The position numbers and the translations under genes were made by a program. A stretch of 6,217 nt of DNA from Oscillospiraceae bacterium. GTDB taxonomy: Bacteria > Bacillota > Clostridia > Oscillospirales > UBA929. The notes beneath the pieces are model-generated. The model had not been told where the DNA came from, did no database searches, and saw only the letters and a list, made by a program, of their open reading frames with translations. Where the stretch lies: positions 1 to 6,217 of the forward strand of contig JAIRML010000086.1 of NCBI GenBank assembly GCA_031258665.1, in the 5' to 3' direction. Positions 1 to 4,968 of this stretch are shown piece by piece. Numbering within the stretch: the stretch's first letter is position 1; each line of letters starts with the position of its first letter.

Positions 1-481
1 CGATGGCCACGGCGGTCGTGTCGGAGCCGCCCCGGCCCAGGGTTGTCACGTCGTCGTAGCGGTTGACGCCCTGAAACCCGCACACGACCACGATGTTTTT
101 TCGGTCCAGCTCCACGCGCAGACGCTCGTTTTCCACCTTTTTGATGCGGGCGTTGCCGTAGTTGCGATCCGTCTTGAGGCCGATCTGCCAGCCGGTCAGA
201 GAGACCACCGGGAGACCCAGCGCCTCCATCGCCATCGCAAACAGCGCCACGGAGACTTGTTCCCCGGTGGACAGCAACATGTCCATCTCGCGGGGCGAAG
301 GGTTCTTCGACACCTCCCTGGCCTTTGCAATCAGCTCGTCTGTGGCGTCGCCCTGCGCCGAGAGCACCACGACAACCTCATGGCCGGCCCGGTAGGTCTT
401 CGCCACAATGTCGGCCACCCGTCGGATACACGCGGCGTCGGCCACCGAGGTGCCGCCAAACTTCTGCACAATCAAGGACAT
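1..481 (-). CDS. lysC: Aspartate kinase, N-terminal 160 codons (runs off the window)
   Basis: Aspartate kinase phosphorylates L-aspartate with ATP, the first step towards lysine, threonine and methionine, in the cytoplasm. Reading from the ATG at 479-481, the protein begins MSLIVQKFGGTSVADA. KFGGTS at residues 7-12 is the signature nucleotide/substrate motif of the amino-acid kinase fold. Further family marks are LSTGEQVS at about residues 69-76, VVVCGFQG at about 131-138 and TLGRGGSDTTA near the truncated end. No stop occurs before base 1. Full-length enzymes are about 400 residues, so the rest of the kinase domain and the regulatory ACT domains lie outside. The start is supported by AAAGGGGG at 490-497, eight bases upstream. 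It lies 191 bases downstream of hom on the same strand and both belong to the aspartate pathway, so co-transcription is likely. Family assignment is certain; whether it is the only aspartate kinase in the genome is unknown. Confidence 0.96.
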   Translation of the reverse strand, partial: MSLIVQKFGGTSVADAACIRRVADIVAKTYRAGHEVVVVLSAQGDATDELIAKAREVSKNPSPREMDMLLSTGEQVSVALFAMAMEALGLPVVSLTGWQIGLKTDRNYGNARIKKVENERLRVELDRKNIVVVCGFQGVNRYDDVTTLGRGGSDTTAVAI

Positions 482-497
482 CCGGGGTTCCCCCTTT
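482..497 (-). promoter_or_regulatory. lysC ribosome binding site inside a small possible hairpin
   Basis: Read on the minus strand, the sequence is AAAGGGGGAACCCCGG followed directly by the ATG. The AAAGGGGG is a good Shine-Dalgarno match. Four of its G residues (491-494) can pair with CCCC (484-487) over a GAA triloop, which would partly hide the site. The stem is only four pairs, so an effect on translation is a guess. Confidence 0.4.
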
Positions 498-504
498 AGT
501 AACT

Positions 505-571
505 TATGGCCGCGAAGCGGCAACAAAAAACAAGAATTTTGGTTGTGGGCTGCGGGTGCAACCCACATTGG
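505..571 (+). repeat. Dispersed two-hairpin repeat, copy A (hom-lysC spacer)
   Basis: This copy of the repeat family lies between the hom stop and the lysC start. Hairpin 1 is GCCGC-GAA-GCGGC (509-521). It is followed by an A-rich linker CAACAAAAAACAAGAA and a short TTTTGGTT segment. Hairpin 2 (545-566) is GTGGG/CCCAC with an inner TGC/GCA, a C-A mismatch between them and a GGGT loop. The unit ends in TTGG. It is nearly identical to the copy at 3641-3712 apart from the TTTTGGTT segment and the lack of a GCGCCTTGCT stretch at the left end. TTATGG occurs on both sides (504-509 and 573-578), a possible target duplication. Relative to lysC transcription the unit is reversed, so the transcript would carry hairpin 2 first. 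Confidence 0.85.
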
Positions 572-580
572 TTTATGGAC

Positions 581-601
581 GCCTCAGAAGCTTTCGGAGG
601 C
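581..601. other. Stem-loop in the hom-lysC spacer
   Basis: GCCTC (581-585) pairs with GAGGC (597-601), and GAA/TTC extends the stem inside an A/G mismatch, leaving a GCT loop. No T-run follows on either strand, so it is not a standard terminator. Its role is unknown; it could be a processing or RNA-stability element between the two cistrons. Confidence 0.4.
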
Positions 602-639
602 GCCCGTGATAACTCCCGCATTTTCGCGCGGCAGACCGG

Positions 640-664
640 CAAAGCGCCGGGCGCCGCCCGGCGG
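640..664 (-). terminator. GC-rich stem-loop just after hom, possible weak or partial terminator
   Basis: CGCCGGGC (645-652) pairs perfectly with GCCCGGCG (656-663) over a three-base loop, nine bases beyond the hom stop codon. On the minus strand the stem is followed only by CTTTGCC, a poor T-run. It may reduce transcription into lysC or protect the hom mRNA end rather than fully terminate. Confidence 0.35.
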
Positions 665-672
665 CGCTGCCT

Positions 673-1824
673 TTACAGCACGCGCATACAGTCGGCCGGA
701 GGGCGGGGCAGCGTCGCTTCCCAGGCCGCCCGCTCGGCGCGTGTCATGGGCTCGGTGATGATCCCGCCGCCGGTTTCGTCCAGCCGCACATACCAGGCTG
801 TCCGCAGGCCCTCGTCCGTCAGCGGCGCCCGGGAGACGGCGGGCTGCCAGCCGACCCATTTGCGCGCGCCCATGTGTTTGACGGAGTCGATGATGTCGGC
901 CACCACCGCCGACGCGGTGGGCAGCGCGCCCGCGCCCCGGCCGTAGAACATGACCTCGCCGATGGCGTCGCCCTCCATCCAGATGCCGTTGAACACGTCT
1001 TGTACGCCGGCCAGCGGGTGTTCATCCCTCACAAAGTGAGGCGCCACATAGAGGCAGGCGGGGCCTCCGTTCGAGCCGGGGAGCGCCCGGCCGAGCAGTT
1101 TGATCTGGTATCCGCGCGCGTGGGCAAAGCGCACGTCCGCCCGCGTGATGCCGGCGATGCCCTCGGTGGCCACCTGTTCCGGATACACATGCCGGCCAAA
1201 GGCGAGGGAGGCCAAGATGCAGATCTTGCGGCAGGTATCTTTGCCATGGACATCGTCCGACGGGTCCGCCTCCGCATACCCCAGCGACTGGGCCTCGGCC
1301 AGCGCCTCCTCAAACGAGACGCCGGCCCGGATCATCCGGGTGAGCACGTAATTGGTCGTGCCGTTCAAAATACCGGTGATCTCCCGGATGTGGTTGGCCG
1401 CCAGACACTGGGAGAGCGGGCGCAGCACCGGGATGCCGCCCCCCACACTGCCCTCGAAGAGATAATTCAAGTTGCGCGCCGCCGCGATCGACTGCAGCTC
1501 GGCGCCGTGTTCGGCCACGAGCTCCTTGTTGGTTGTGACCACATGTTTCCCGGCCAGCAGCGCCCTGCGGGTGAGCGCCAGCGCGGCGCCGACGCCGCCA
1601 ATGCACTCCACCACGACCTGCACTTCCGGGTCGTTTTCGATGATTGAGAAATCCTCCGCCAGAAACCCGGCGTACGGGGAGTCTGGGAAAGCGCGGATGT
1701 CTAAAATATATTTCAGCGTCACCGCCTGCCCGGCCTTTTCGGCCACGCGCTCGGCGTTTTGTTCCAGCAACCCGACGACACCGGCGCCCACGACGCCAAA
1801 CCCCAAAACCGCAACCCCTGCCAT
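673..1824 (-). CDS. hom: Homoserine dehydrogenase, short C-terminus
   Basis: This enzyme reduces aspartate semialdehyde to homoserine with NAD(P)H, the branch point to threonine and methionine. The 383-residue protein opens with MAGVAVLGFGVVGAGV, a Rossmann GxGxxG loop (G8, G10, G13). TTNKELV (K100) belongs to the cofactor domain. The catalytic block GYAEADPSDDVHGKDTCRK aligns with yeast enzyme residues E208, D219 and K223 as E185, D196 and K200 with identical spacing. The start was set at the ATG 1822-1824 because AAGGGGGG lies just upstream and the family begins here. The frame stays open for 47 more codons to 1965, but those codons read through a repeat element and are spurious. After about residue 340 only some 43 residues remain, ending MRVL, too few for the usual ACT domain. 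Threonine feedback may therefore be absent or altered. It heads a probable hom-lysC operon. Confidence 0.95.
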   Translation of the reverse strand: MAGVAVLGFGVVGAGVVGLLEQNAERVAEKAGQAVTLKYILDIRAFPDSPYAGFLAEDFSIIENDPEVQVVVECIGGVGAALALTRRALLAGKHVVTTNKELVAEHGAELQSIAAARNLNYLFEGSVGGGIPVLRPLSQCLAANHIREITGILNGTTNYVLTRMIRAGVSFEEALAEAQSLGYAEADPSDDVHGKDTCRKICILASLAFGRHVYPEQVATEGIAGITRADVRFAHARGYQIKLLGRALPGSNGGPACLYVAPHFVRDEHPLAGVQDVFNGIWMEGDAIGEVMFYGRGAGALPTASAVVADIIDSVKHMGARKWVGWQPAVSRAPLTDEGLRTAWYVRLDETGGGIITEPMTRAERAAWEATLPRPPADCMRVL

Positions 1825-1865
1825 AGAGATCGCCCCCCTTCGCGCGGCGGCGGCGCGCCCGCCAT

Positions 1866-1944
1866 CCAACGTGGGCTGCCCCTGCAACCCACAACCCAAA
1901 TTTTTGTTTTTTGTTGCCGCTTCGCGGCAACAAGGCGCCATATA
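1866..1944 (-). repeat. Dispersed two-hairpin repeat, copy B (hom leader)
   Basis: Full copy lying between the hom promoter and its ribosome binding site, in the same orientation relative to hom as copy C has to the CapA-type gene. On the minus strand it reads TATATGGCGCCTTG, hairpin 1 (TTGCCGC-GAA-GCGGCAA), CAACAAAAAACAAAAATT, then hairpin 2 (1871-1892) and TTGG. In hairpin 2 the position that is a C-A mismatch in copies A and C is a U-G wobble on the hom transcript, and the loop is AGGG instead of GGGT. The hexamer ATGGCG (minus strand) borders it at 1936-1941 and again at 1860-1865, directly after the conserved TTGG end. Confidence 0.87.
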
Positions 1945-1955
1945 AAAGCGCTCAT

Positions 1956-1985
1956 ATTTTAACATAGCGGGTGGGGGTTTGACAA
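1956..1985 (-). promoter_or_regulatory. Probable hom promoter with overlapping palindrome
   Basis: On the minus strand TTGTCA (1980-1985) and TAAAAT (1956-1961) are 18 bases apart; reading the -10 box as TTAAAA gives 17. Transcription would start near 1949, placing repeat copy B in the 5' leader of hom. A 14-base palindrome, TTTGAC-N2-GTCAAA (1978-1991), covers the -35 box and could be an operator. Assignment is by pattern only. Confidence 0.55.
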
Positions 1986-2030
1986 GTCAAAATCTTCTAC
2001 GCGCGGCACAAAGGGGCAAATTGGCTCGAA

Positions 2031-2075
2031 TGCCGGCGGGCCGCGGCGGCGGCGGGCCGGCAGCCTCCATTTTTT
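2031..2075 (+). other. GC-rich inverted repeat followed by a T-run
   Basis: TGCCGGC (2031-2037) and GCCGGCA (2056-2062) are perfect inverted arms around an 18-base GGC-rich loop. Seven bases later comes T6 (2070-2075). The shape recalls a plus-strand terminator, but no plus-strand gene lies upstream within the divergent region and the gap to the T-run is long. It may be a relic or a shield against antisense transcription. Confidence 0.25.
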
Positions 2076-2131
2076 AAAACCCGCAATCCATTCCACGGCA
2101 AGGCTTACACGTTTTTCGAGCGGAGCGCCGC

Positions 2132-2191
2132 AAAAAAAGTCAAAATTTTTTGCAAAAAGGTGTTGACAAATCGTGCCGGCGCCATTATACT
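2132..2191 (+). promoter_or_regulatory. Strong housekeeping-sigma promoter with upstream A/T tract
   Basis: TTGACA (2163-2168), a perfect -35 box, is separated by 17 bases from TATACT (2186-2191). Upstream, runs of A and T at 2132-2158 resemble an UP element for the polymerase alpha subunits. The start point would be near 2198, about 15 bases before the riboswitch aptamer, so this promoter drives the riboswitch and transglutaminase-like gene. Confidence 0.85.
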
Positions 2192-2212
2192 TAAGCTGTA
2201 AAGTGAATGATG

Positions 2213-2318
2213 TCTCATCGAAAAGGCAAAGCTGTCGAAAGGCAGTGACGCAAAACTATAGGGCCTGATGCTTCCGGTTTTATGCCGGAGGGAAATGGTA
2301 GCCAGTTGCCGAGGGAGA
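2213..2318 (+). ncRNA. Cyclic-di-GMP-I (GEMM-I) riboswitch aptamer
   Basis: The segment carries the conserved GEMM-I sequence blocks in order: GGCAAAG (2225-2231), a stem CUGUC/GGCAG capped by the GAAA tetraloop (2237-2240), GACGCAAAAC (2247-2256), GGGCCTGA, a variable hairpin CTTCCGG/CCGGAGG (2271-2291), and the closing ATGGTAGCCAGTTGCCG (2295-2311). The tetraloop and its expected receptor region in the second arm are both present. The outer helix P1 is UCUC-A-UCG (2213-2220) with CGA-GG-GAGA (2310-2318). Members of this class bind the second messenger c-di-GMP in the loop where the two arms meet. It sits between a strong promoter and a terminator ahead of an exported protein gene, the standard arrangement for the class. 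The class call rests on motif recognition, not on a covariance-model score. Confidence 0.93.
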
Positions 2319-2338
2319 AGTAGAGGAACACTCTTTCT
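2316..2338 (+). promoter_or_regulatory. Candidate antiterminator of the c-di-GMP riboswitch
   Basis: AGAA-GU-AGAG (2316-2325) can pair with CUCU-UUCU (2331-2338) over a GAACA loop. This uses the 3' strand of aptamer helix P1 (2315-2318) and also the 5' arm of the terminator (2327-2338), so it excludes both. Ligand-stabilised P1 would release the terminator, predicting a c-di-GMP OFF switch. Pairing was found by eye. Confidence 0.55.
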
Positions 2339-2375
2339 TGCCGGCACGGGTGAGAAATAGTGTTTTTTTGTTTTT
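2327..2375 (+). terminator. Riboswitch-controlled intrinsic terminator
   Basis: AACACT (2327-2332) pairs with AGTGTT (2359-2364), then after a C/T mismatch TTTCT (2334-2338) pairs with AGAAA (2353-2357). The apex can form a further CCG/CGG pairing. The stem runs directly into T7-G-T5 (2363-2375), a textbook intrinsic terminator. It lies nine bases after the aptamer and 54 bases before the start codon, so it would stop transcription before the gene. Confidence 0.88.
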
Positions 2376-2383
2376 CTTCTGGG

Positions 2384-2422
2384 CCTTTCGGAGCACTTGC
2401 ACGCAGACCAACCCGAAAGGAG
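2384..2422 (+). promoter_or_regulatory. Shine-Dalgarno site with a complementary upstream arm
   Basis: AAAGGAG (2416-2422) precedes the ATG at 2429 by six bases. Its first five bases lie in CCGAAAGG (2413-2420), the exact complement of CCTTTCGG (2384-2391), with a 21-base loop. An eight-pair helix could cover the ribosome binding site in read-through transcripts, giving a second, translational control layer after the terminator. No link to the aptamer is visible. Confidence 0.5.
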
Positions 2423-2428
2423 AAATCT

Positions 2429-3352
2429 ATGAAACGCGCATTGATGTTCTTTATCCTCCTGGCATTGCTCATCCCCTGCGCCAGCTTCTCCGCCGCCTCT
2501 GTCCTCGCGGCGGAAGCCAGCGGAAACGAACCGGCGGCTCAGGTGCTCAAAGGAAGCAAATCTGAGATCGAAACCACCTACAAAAATGACGGTTATGTCA
2601 AGATCCGCTATCTGAAAGAGACCTCCAAGAAAATCAAAGTCAGGATCAACAAATTGGACGCAAGTGGCCGGGAAGGCACCGAGTACACCTACGATCTGTC
2701 CAACAGGGGTGTGGCGGAAACATTCTCCTTCCAGAGCGGAAACGGAAAATACCGGATCAAAGTCTTGGAAAATATCGACGGCACCAAGTACTCCGTGGTC
2801 CAGACCGAGACCGTAGAAGTCTCACTAAAAGATGAATATGCACCGTTTCTCATCCCCATTCAGCACATCAACTACCAGAGTACGTCCAAAGCCGTTCTCA
2901 AAGCGAAGGAACTGACCAAAGACGCCAAAACGGAACTCGAAAAAGTACAGCTCATCTACCGTTTCATCGTCAACCACATCGTCTACGACAAGCAAAAAGC
3001 CCAACTGGTCATCGACGGCAAGCTGAGCGGGTACATCCCCTCCATCGACACCGTGCTGGCCGACAGAAAGGGCATCTGTTTCGACTATTCTTCGCTGATG
3101 GGCGCCATGCTCCGCAGCTTAAACATCCCGACCAAGCTGGTCATGGGATATGTGGCCCCCAACAACGCCTACCACGCTTGGAACGAGGTCTACATCAAGG
3201 GCCAGGGCTGGATCAAGATCAACAGTTCTATCTACTTTGACGGAGAGAACTGGTCTCGGATGGATTCCACCTTTGCCGCCGGCAACAAAAGCGGCAAACA
3301 GACTGAATTCATCGGCAATGGAAAAAATTACTCAAAAAAGTACGAATACTGA
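2429..3352 (+). CDS. Exported transglutaminase-like (papain-fold) protein under c-di-GMP riboswitch
   Basis: The 307-residue product starts MKRALMFFILLALLIPC, a classical signal peptide with likely cleavage near residue 28 (VLAAEA). Residues about 35-130 are rich in beta-strand-like alternation (for example YVKIRYLKET, KIKVRINKLD, GKYRIKVLEN) and probably form an Ig-like sandwich domain. Residues about 150-290 are the transglutaminase-like core. The catalytic Cys is C217 in KGICFDYSSLMGAMLRSLNIP, the His is H249 in AYHAWNEVY, and the Asp is D279 in SRMDSTFA, all present and correctly ordered. It therefore looks like an active cysteine peptidase or amidotransferase acting outside the membrane; the substrate is unknown, with cell-wall or surface protein possible. 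The start is fixed by AAAGGAG at 2416-2422; an upstream in-frame ATG at 2360 overlaps the terminator and is rejected. It is expressed alone: riboswitch before, terminators after. Its codons look AT-richer than those of neighbouring genes. Confidence 0.92.
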   Translation: MKRALMFFILLALLIPCASFSAASVLAAEASGNEPAAQVLKGSKSEIETTYKNDGYVKIRYLKETSKKIKVRINKLDASGREGTEYTYDLSNRGVAETFSFQSGNGKYRIKVLENIDGTKYSVVQTETVEVSLKDEYAPFLIPIQHINYQSTSKAVLKAKELTKDAKTELEKVQLIYRFIVNHIVYDKQKAQLVIDGKLSGYIPSIDTVLADRKGICFDYSSLMGAMLRSLNIPTKLVMGYVAPNNAYHAWNEVYIKGQGWIKINSSIYFDGENWSRMDSTFAAGNKSGKQTEFIGNGKNYSKKYEY

Positions 3353-3357
3353 CCTTG

Positions 3358-3400
3358 GGTATCGGGGATTTTTCCCTTACCATATTTCTTTCTTCTTCTT
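3358..3400 (+). terminator. Possible terminator directly after the transglutaminase-like gene
   Basis: Six bases beyond the stop, GGTA (3358-3361) pairs with TACC (3378-3381) and GGGGA (3364-3368) with TTCCC (3372-3376) over a TTT loop. The stem is followed by ATATTTCTTTCTTC, U-rich but interrupted by C. It is a plausible first terminator leading into the long pyrimidine tract. Confidence 0.5.
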
Positions 3401-3533
3401 TCTTCTTCTTTCTTCATTTTCATTCTTCTTTCTCTTTCTTATTCATTCTTCTTTCTTCTTTTCTTTTCTTTCTTCTTTCTCTTTCTTCTTCTTTCTTCTC
3501 TTTTTCGCTTTTCTCTATTCTTTTTCTTTATCT
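3385..3533. repeat. Long T/C-only low-complexity tract
   Basis: About 149 bases contain only seven purines by hand count, with an unbroken 61-base pyrimidine run at 3446-3506 and a 31-base run at 3385-3415. It is built from irregular TTC and TTTC units; TCTTCTTCTT occurs twice in tandem at 3391-3410. It lies wholly between genes, between two terminator-like hairpins. Open frames through it read as Phe/Leu/Ser or, on the other strand, Lys/Glu/Arg strings and are not genes. Such tracts can form triplex DNA or unstructured C/U-rich RNA. Confidence 0.9.
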
Positions 3534-3551
3534 TATACCCATCTTCTGACA

Positions 3552-3592
3552 GGACAAAGGACACGGTAACCCGTGTCCTTTGTCCATTTCTT
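3552..3592 (+). terminator. Intrinsic terminator with a perfect 15-pair stem
   Basis: GGACAAAGGACACGG (3552-3566) pairs perfectly with CCGTGTCCTTTGTCC (3571-3585) over a TAAC loop. ATTTCTTT follows on the plus strand, a modest T-run; the minus-strand side lacks one. It most likely insulates the transglutaminase-like gene from the CapA-type gene. Confidence 0.75.
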
Positions 3593-3615
3593 TGGCAATG
3601 ACACAATCGCTTCCC

Positions 3616-3646
3616 TTGTACGCAGATTTGTGATATCTTGTATATA
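3616..3646 (+). promoter_or_regulatory. Weak candidate promoter for the CapA-type gene
   Basis: TTGTAC (3616-3621) is followed after 17 bases by TGTATA (3639-3644), or after 19 by TATATA (3641-3646). The match is moderate. The -10 region overlaps the left end of repeat copy C, which would then lie in the leader of the transcript. A promoter is expected here because the gene stands alone after a strong terminator. Confidence 0.35.
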
Positions 3647-3712
3647 GCGCCTTGCTGCCGCGAAGCGGCAACAAAAAACAAGAACGTGGGCTGCGGGTGC
3701 AACCCACGTTGG
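3641..3712 (+). repeat. Dispersed two-hairpin repeat, copy C (CapA-type gene leader)
   Basis: Full copy ending three bases before the ribosome binding site of the CapA-type gene. It reads TATATAGCGCCTTGC, hairpin 1 TGCCGC-GAA-GCGGCA (3656-3670), an A-rich linker, then hairpin 2 (3684-3709): ACGTGGG/CCCACGT with inner TGC/GCA, a C-A mismatch and a GGGT loop, ending TTGG. The outer stem is the longest in the family. On the minus strand hairpin 2 is followed at once by TCTTGTTTTTT, which looks like an intrinsic terminator, though no minus-strand gene lies upstream nearby. Confidence 0.88.
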
Positions 3713-3731
3713 AAGAAGGAGGGTCACGCCC

Positions 3732-4967
3732 ATGTGGATGGGGAGAAAGTGTCTCTGTCTTTTGCTTCTCCTCCTGCCGCTTGCCGGCTGCGCCGGCCCG
3801 ACAGCGGCAACGCCCGAACCCGCGCCGCCGCCCTCTGCCCCCGCCGAGACACCCGCGCCCACACCGGCACCCACGCCCACGCCGCCCCCACCCGACCTGT
3901 CCACCCGCGACTTTAAGATCCAGATGGCGGGGGATATCCTGTTGCACAAGGGGCCGGTGCATGCCGCCGCCGCCGGCGGCGACGCCTACAATTTTGCGCC
4001 ATTTTTTTCTGAGATCGCGCCGCTCATCGACGGCGACCTGGCGATCTGCAACATGGAGTCGCCCGTAGACGCCTTTGGCGGCAACCAAAAGATCTCATCG
4101 TATCCCATGTTCAACGTACCCTTCGAGATCCTGCCCGCCCTGCGCGGCGCGGGCTTCAATTTCCTGCTGACGGCCAACAATCACGCGTTTGACAAACAAT
4201 GGGGCGGCCTTGTCGCCACCCGCCGCAACATCGAAAAGGCCGGTTTTCGCTTCACCGGCACCTACGAGACGCAGGCGCAATATGACGCCCACACCCTTGT
4301 GGATCTCGGCGGGTTGACGGTGGGAATCCTCAACTACTCCGACGCCGACAACGGCATGGGCGCGGCCCTTCCCGCCGAGACGCGGCCCTTTGCCATGCGC
4401 CGGTTCACCACCGCCTCCACCGAGAGCGTTCCGGCCATGTCGGAAGAAATTCAGGCGCTGCGGGCGGCGGGCGCGGAATTTGTGGTCGTGGCGCTGCACT
4501 GGGGCGCCGAATACCGGGACGCGCCGAACGACGTGCAGGAGGAGATCGCCGCGCGTCTGTGCGACGCGGGCGCCGACGTGATCATGGGCGGACACGCCCA
4601 CTGCGTCCAGCCGGTCCGCTGGCATGAGGCGCCGGACGGGCGGTCCTGTTTGATTCTCTATTCACTCGGCAACTTTTTTGCCGACCAGATTGCGCTGAAA
4701 CCGCCCCTGCCCAAGACGCAGTACGGCATGCTCGTCGGCCTCACCGTCCGGAAAGATGAGGCGGGGCAGCTTCGCTGGCGCGCGGTGGACTACCTGCCCA
4801 CGCTGACATACCGCTATGCGGGCGAGGACGGCAAGACCGACTACCGGCTCCTCCCCGCCTCGGCGCCGGCGTCCGTCGCGGAGGGGGCGCGCCCCGGCGC
4901 ACAGGCCGCCTTCGACCATGTCACCGGCATTGTCGGGGAGACGATCCCCGTCACGCGCGTTTCGTGA
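3732..4967 (+). CDS. CapA-family (PGA_cap, metallophosphatase fold) lipoprotein
   Basis: The 411-residue product starts MWMGRKCLCLLLLLLPLAGC, a lipoprotein signal with lipobox LAGC and lipidated C20. Residues 21-54 are a Pro/Ala/Thr linker with repeated TPAP units, typical of a spacer holding a domain away from the membrane. From residue 60 the CapA/PgsA domain follows with its metal-site motifs: AGDILLH (D68, H72), CNMESPV (N107, E109), TANNHAFD (N149, N150, H151), ALHWGAEY (H256), GGHAHCVQP (H288, H290) and SLGNFF (N314). All are intact. Founding members act in poly-gamma-glutamate capsule synthesis or export, but many homologues stand alone and their reaction is unsettled; no capB or capC neighbour is visible, so a capsule role is not supported here. 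The start is fixed by GAAGGAGGG at 3715-3723, eight bases before the ATG. It is monocistronic. Confidence 0.93.
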   Translation: MWMGRKCLCLLLLLLPLAGCAGPTAATPEPAPPPSAPAETPAPTPAPTPTPPPPDLSTRDFKIQMAGDILLHKGPVHAAAAGGDAYNFAPFFSEIAPLIDGDLAICNMESPVDAFGGNQKISSYPMFNVPFEILPALRGAGFNFLLTANNHAFDKQWGGLVATRRNIEKAGFRFTGTYETQAQYDAHTLVDLGGLTVGILNYSDADNGMGAALPAETRPFAMRRFTTASTESVPAMSEEIQALRAAGAEFVVVALHWGAEYRDAPNDVQEEIAARLCDAGADVIMGGHAHCVQPVRWHEAPDGRSCLILYSLGNFFADQIALKPPLPKTQYGMLVGLTVRKDEAGQLRWRAVDYLPTLTYRYAGEDGKTDYRLLPASAPASVAEGARPGAQAAFDHVTGIVGETIPVTRVS

Positions 4968-4968
4968 C

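Noticed and set aside
482..672. Lysine riboswitch or T-box before lysC
   Set aside because: None of the conserved sequence blocks of either class is present; the spacer is accounted for by the repeat and two stem-loops.
874..1647. 257-codon plus-strand open frame opposite hom
   Set aside because: It is antisense to a certain gene and arises from high-GC codon structure; the translation has no domain pattern and no ribosome binding site was seen.
3355..3569. Open frames rich in Phe/Leu/Ser through the pyrimidine tract, resembling a hydrophobic membrane peptide
   Set aside because: The composition follows mechanically from T/C-only DNA; there is no ribosome binding site at a suitable start and the frame runs into the terminator.
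3439..3702. Minus-strand frame ending in a Lys/Glu/Arg-rich string
   Set aside because: It is the reverse reading of the pyrimidine tract, with its N-terminus in repeat copy C; no start signals.
3684..3709. Hairpin 2 of copy C plus its T-run as a working minus-strand terminator
   Set aside because: The shape fits on the minus strand, but neighbouring transcription is on the plus strand, so the likeness is probably a property of the repeat.
3641..3712. Copies of the repeat as a CRISPR array
   Set aside because: Copies are kilobases apart, in both orientations, internally structured and without regular spacers.
4095..4625. 176-codon minus-strand frame inside the CapA-type gene
   Set aside because: Shadow of a well-supported gene on the other strand.
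3732..4967. Poly-gamma-glutamate capsule locus
   Set aside because: Only a single CapA-family gene is visible, with no capB or capC partners; stand-alone homologues are common.
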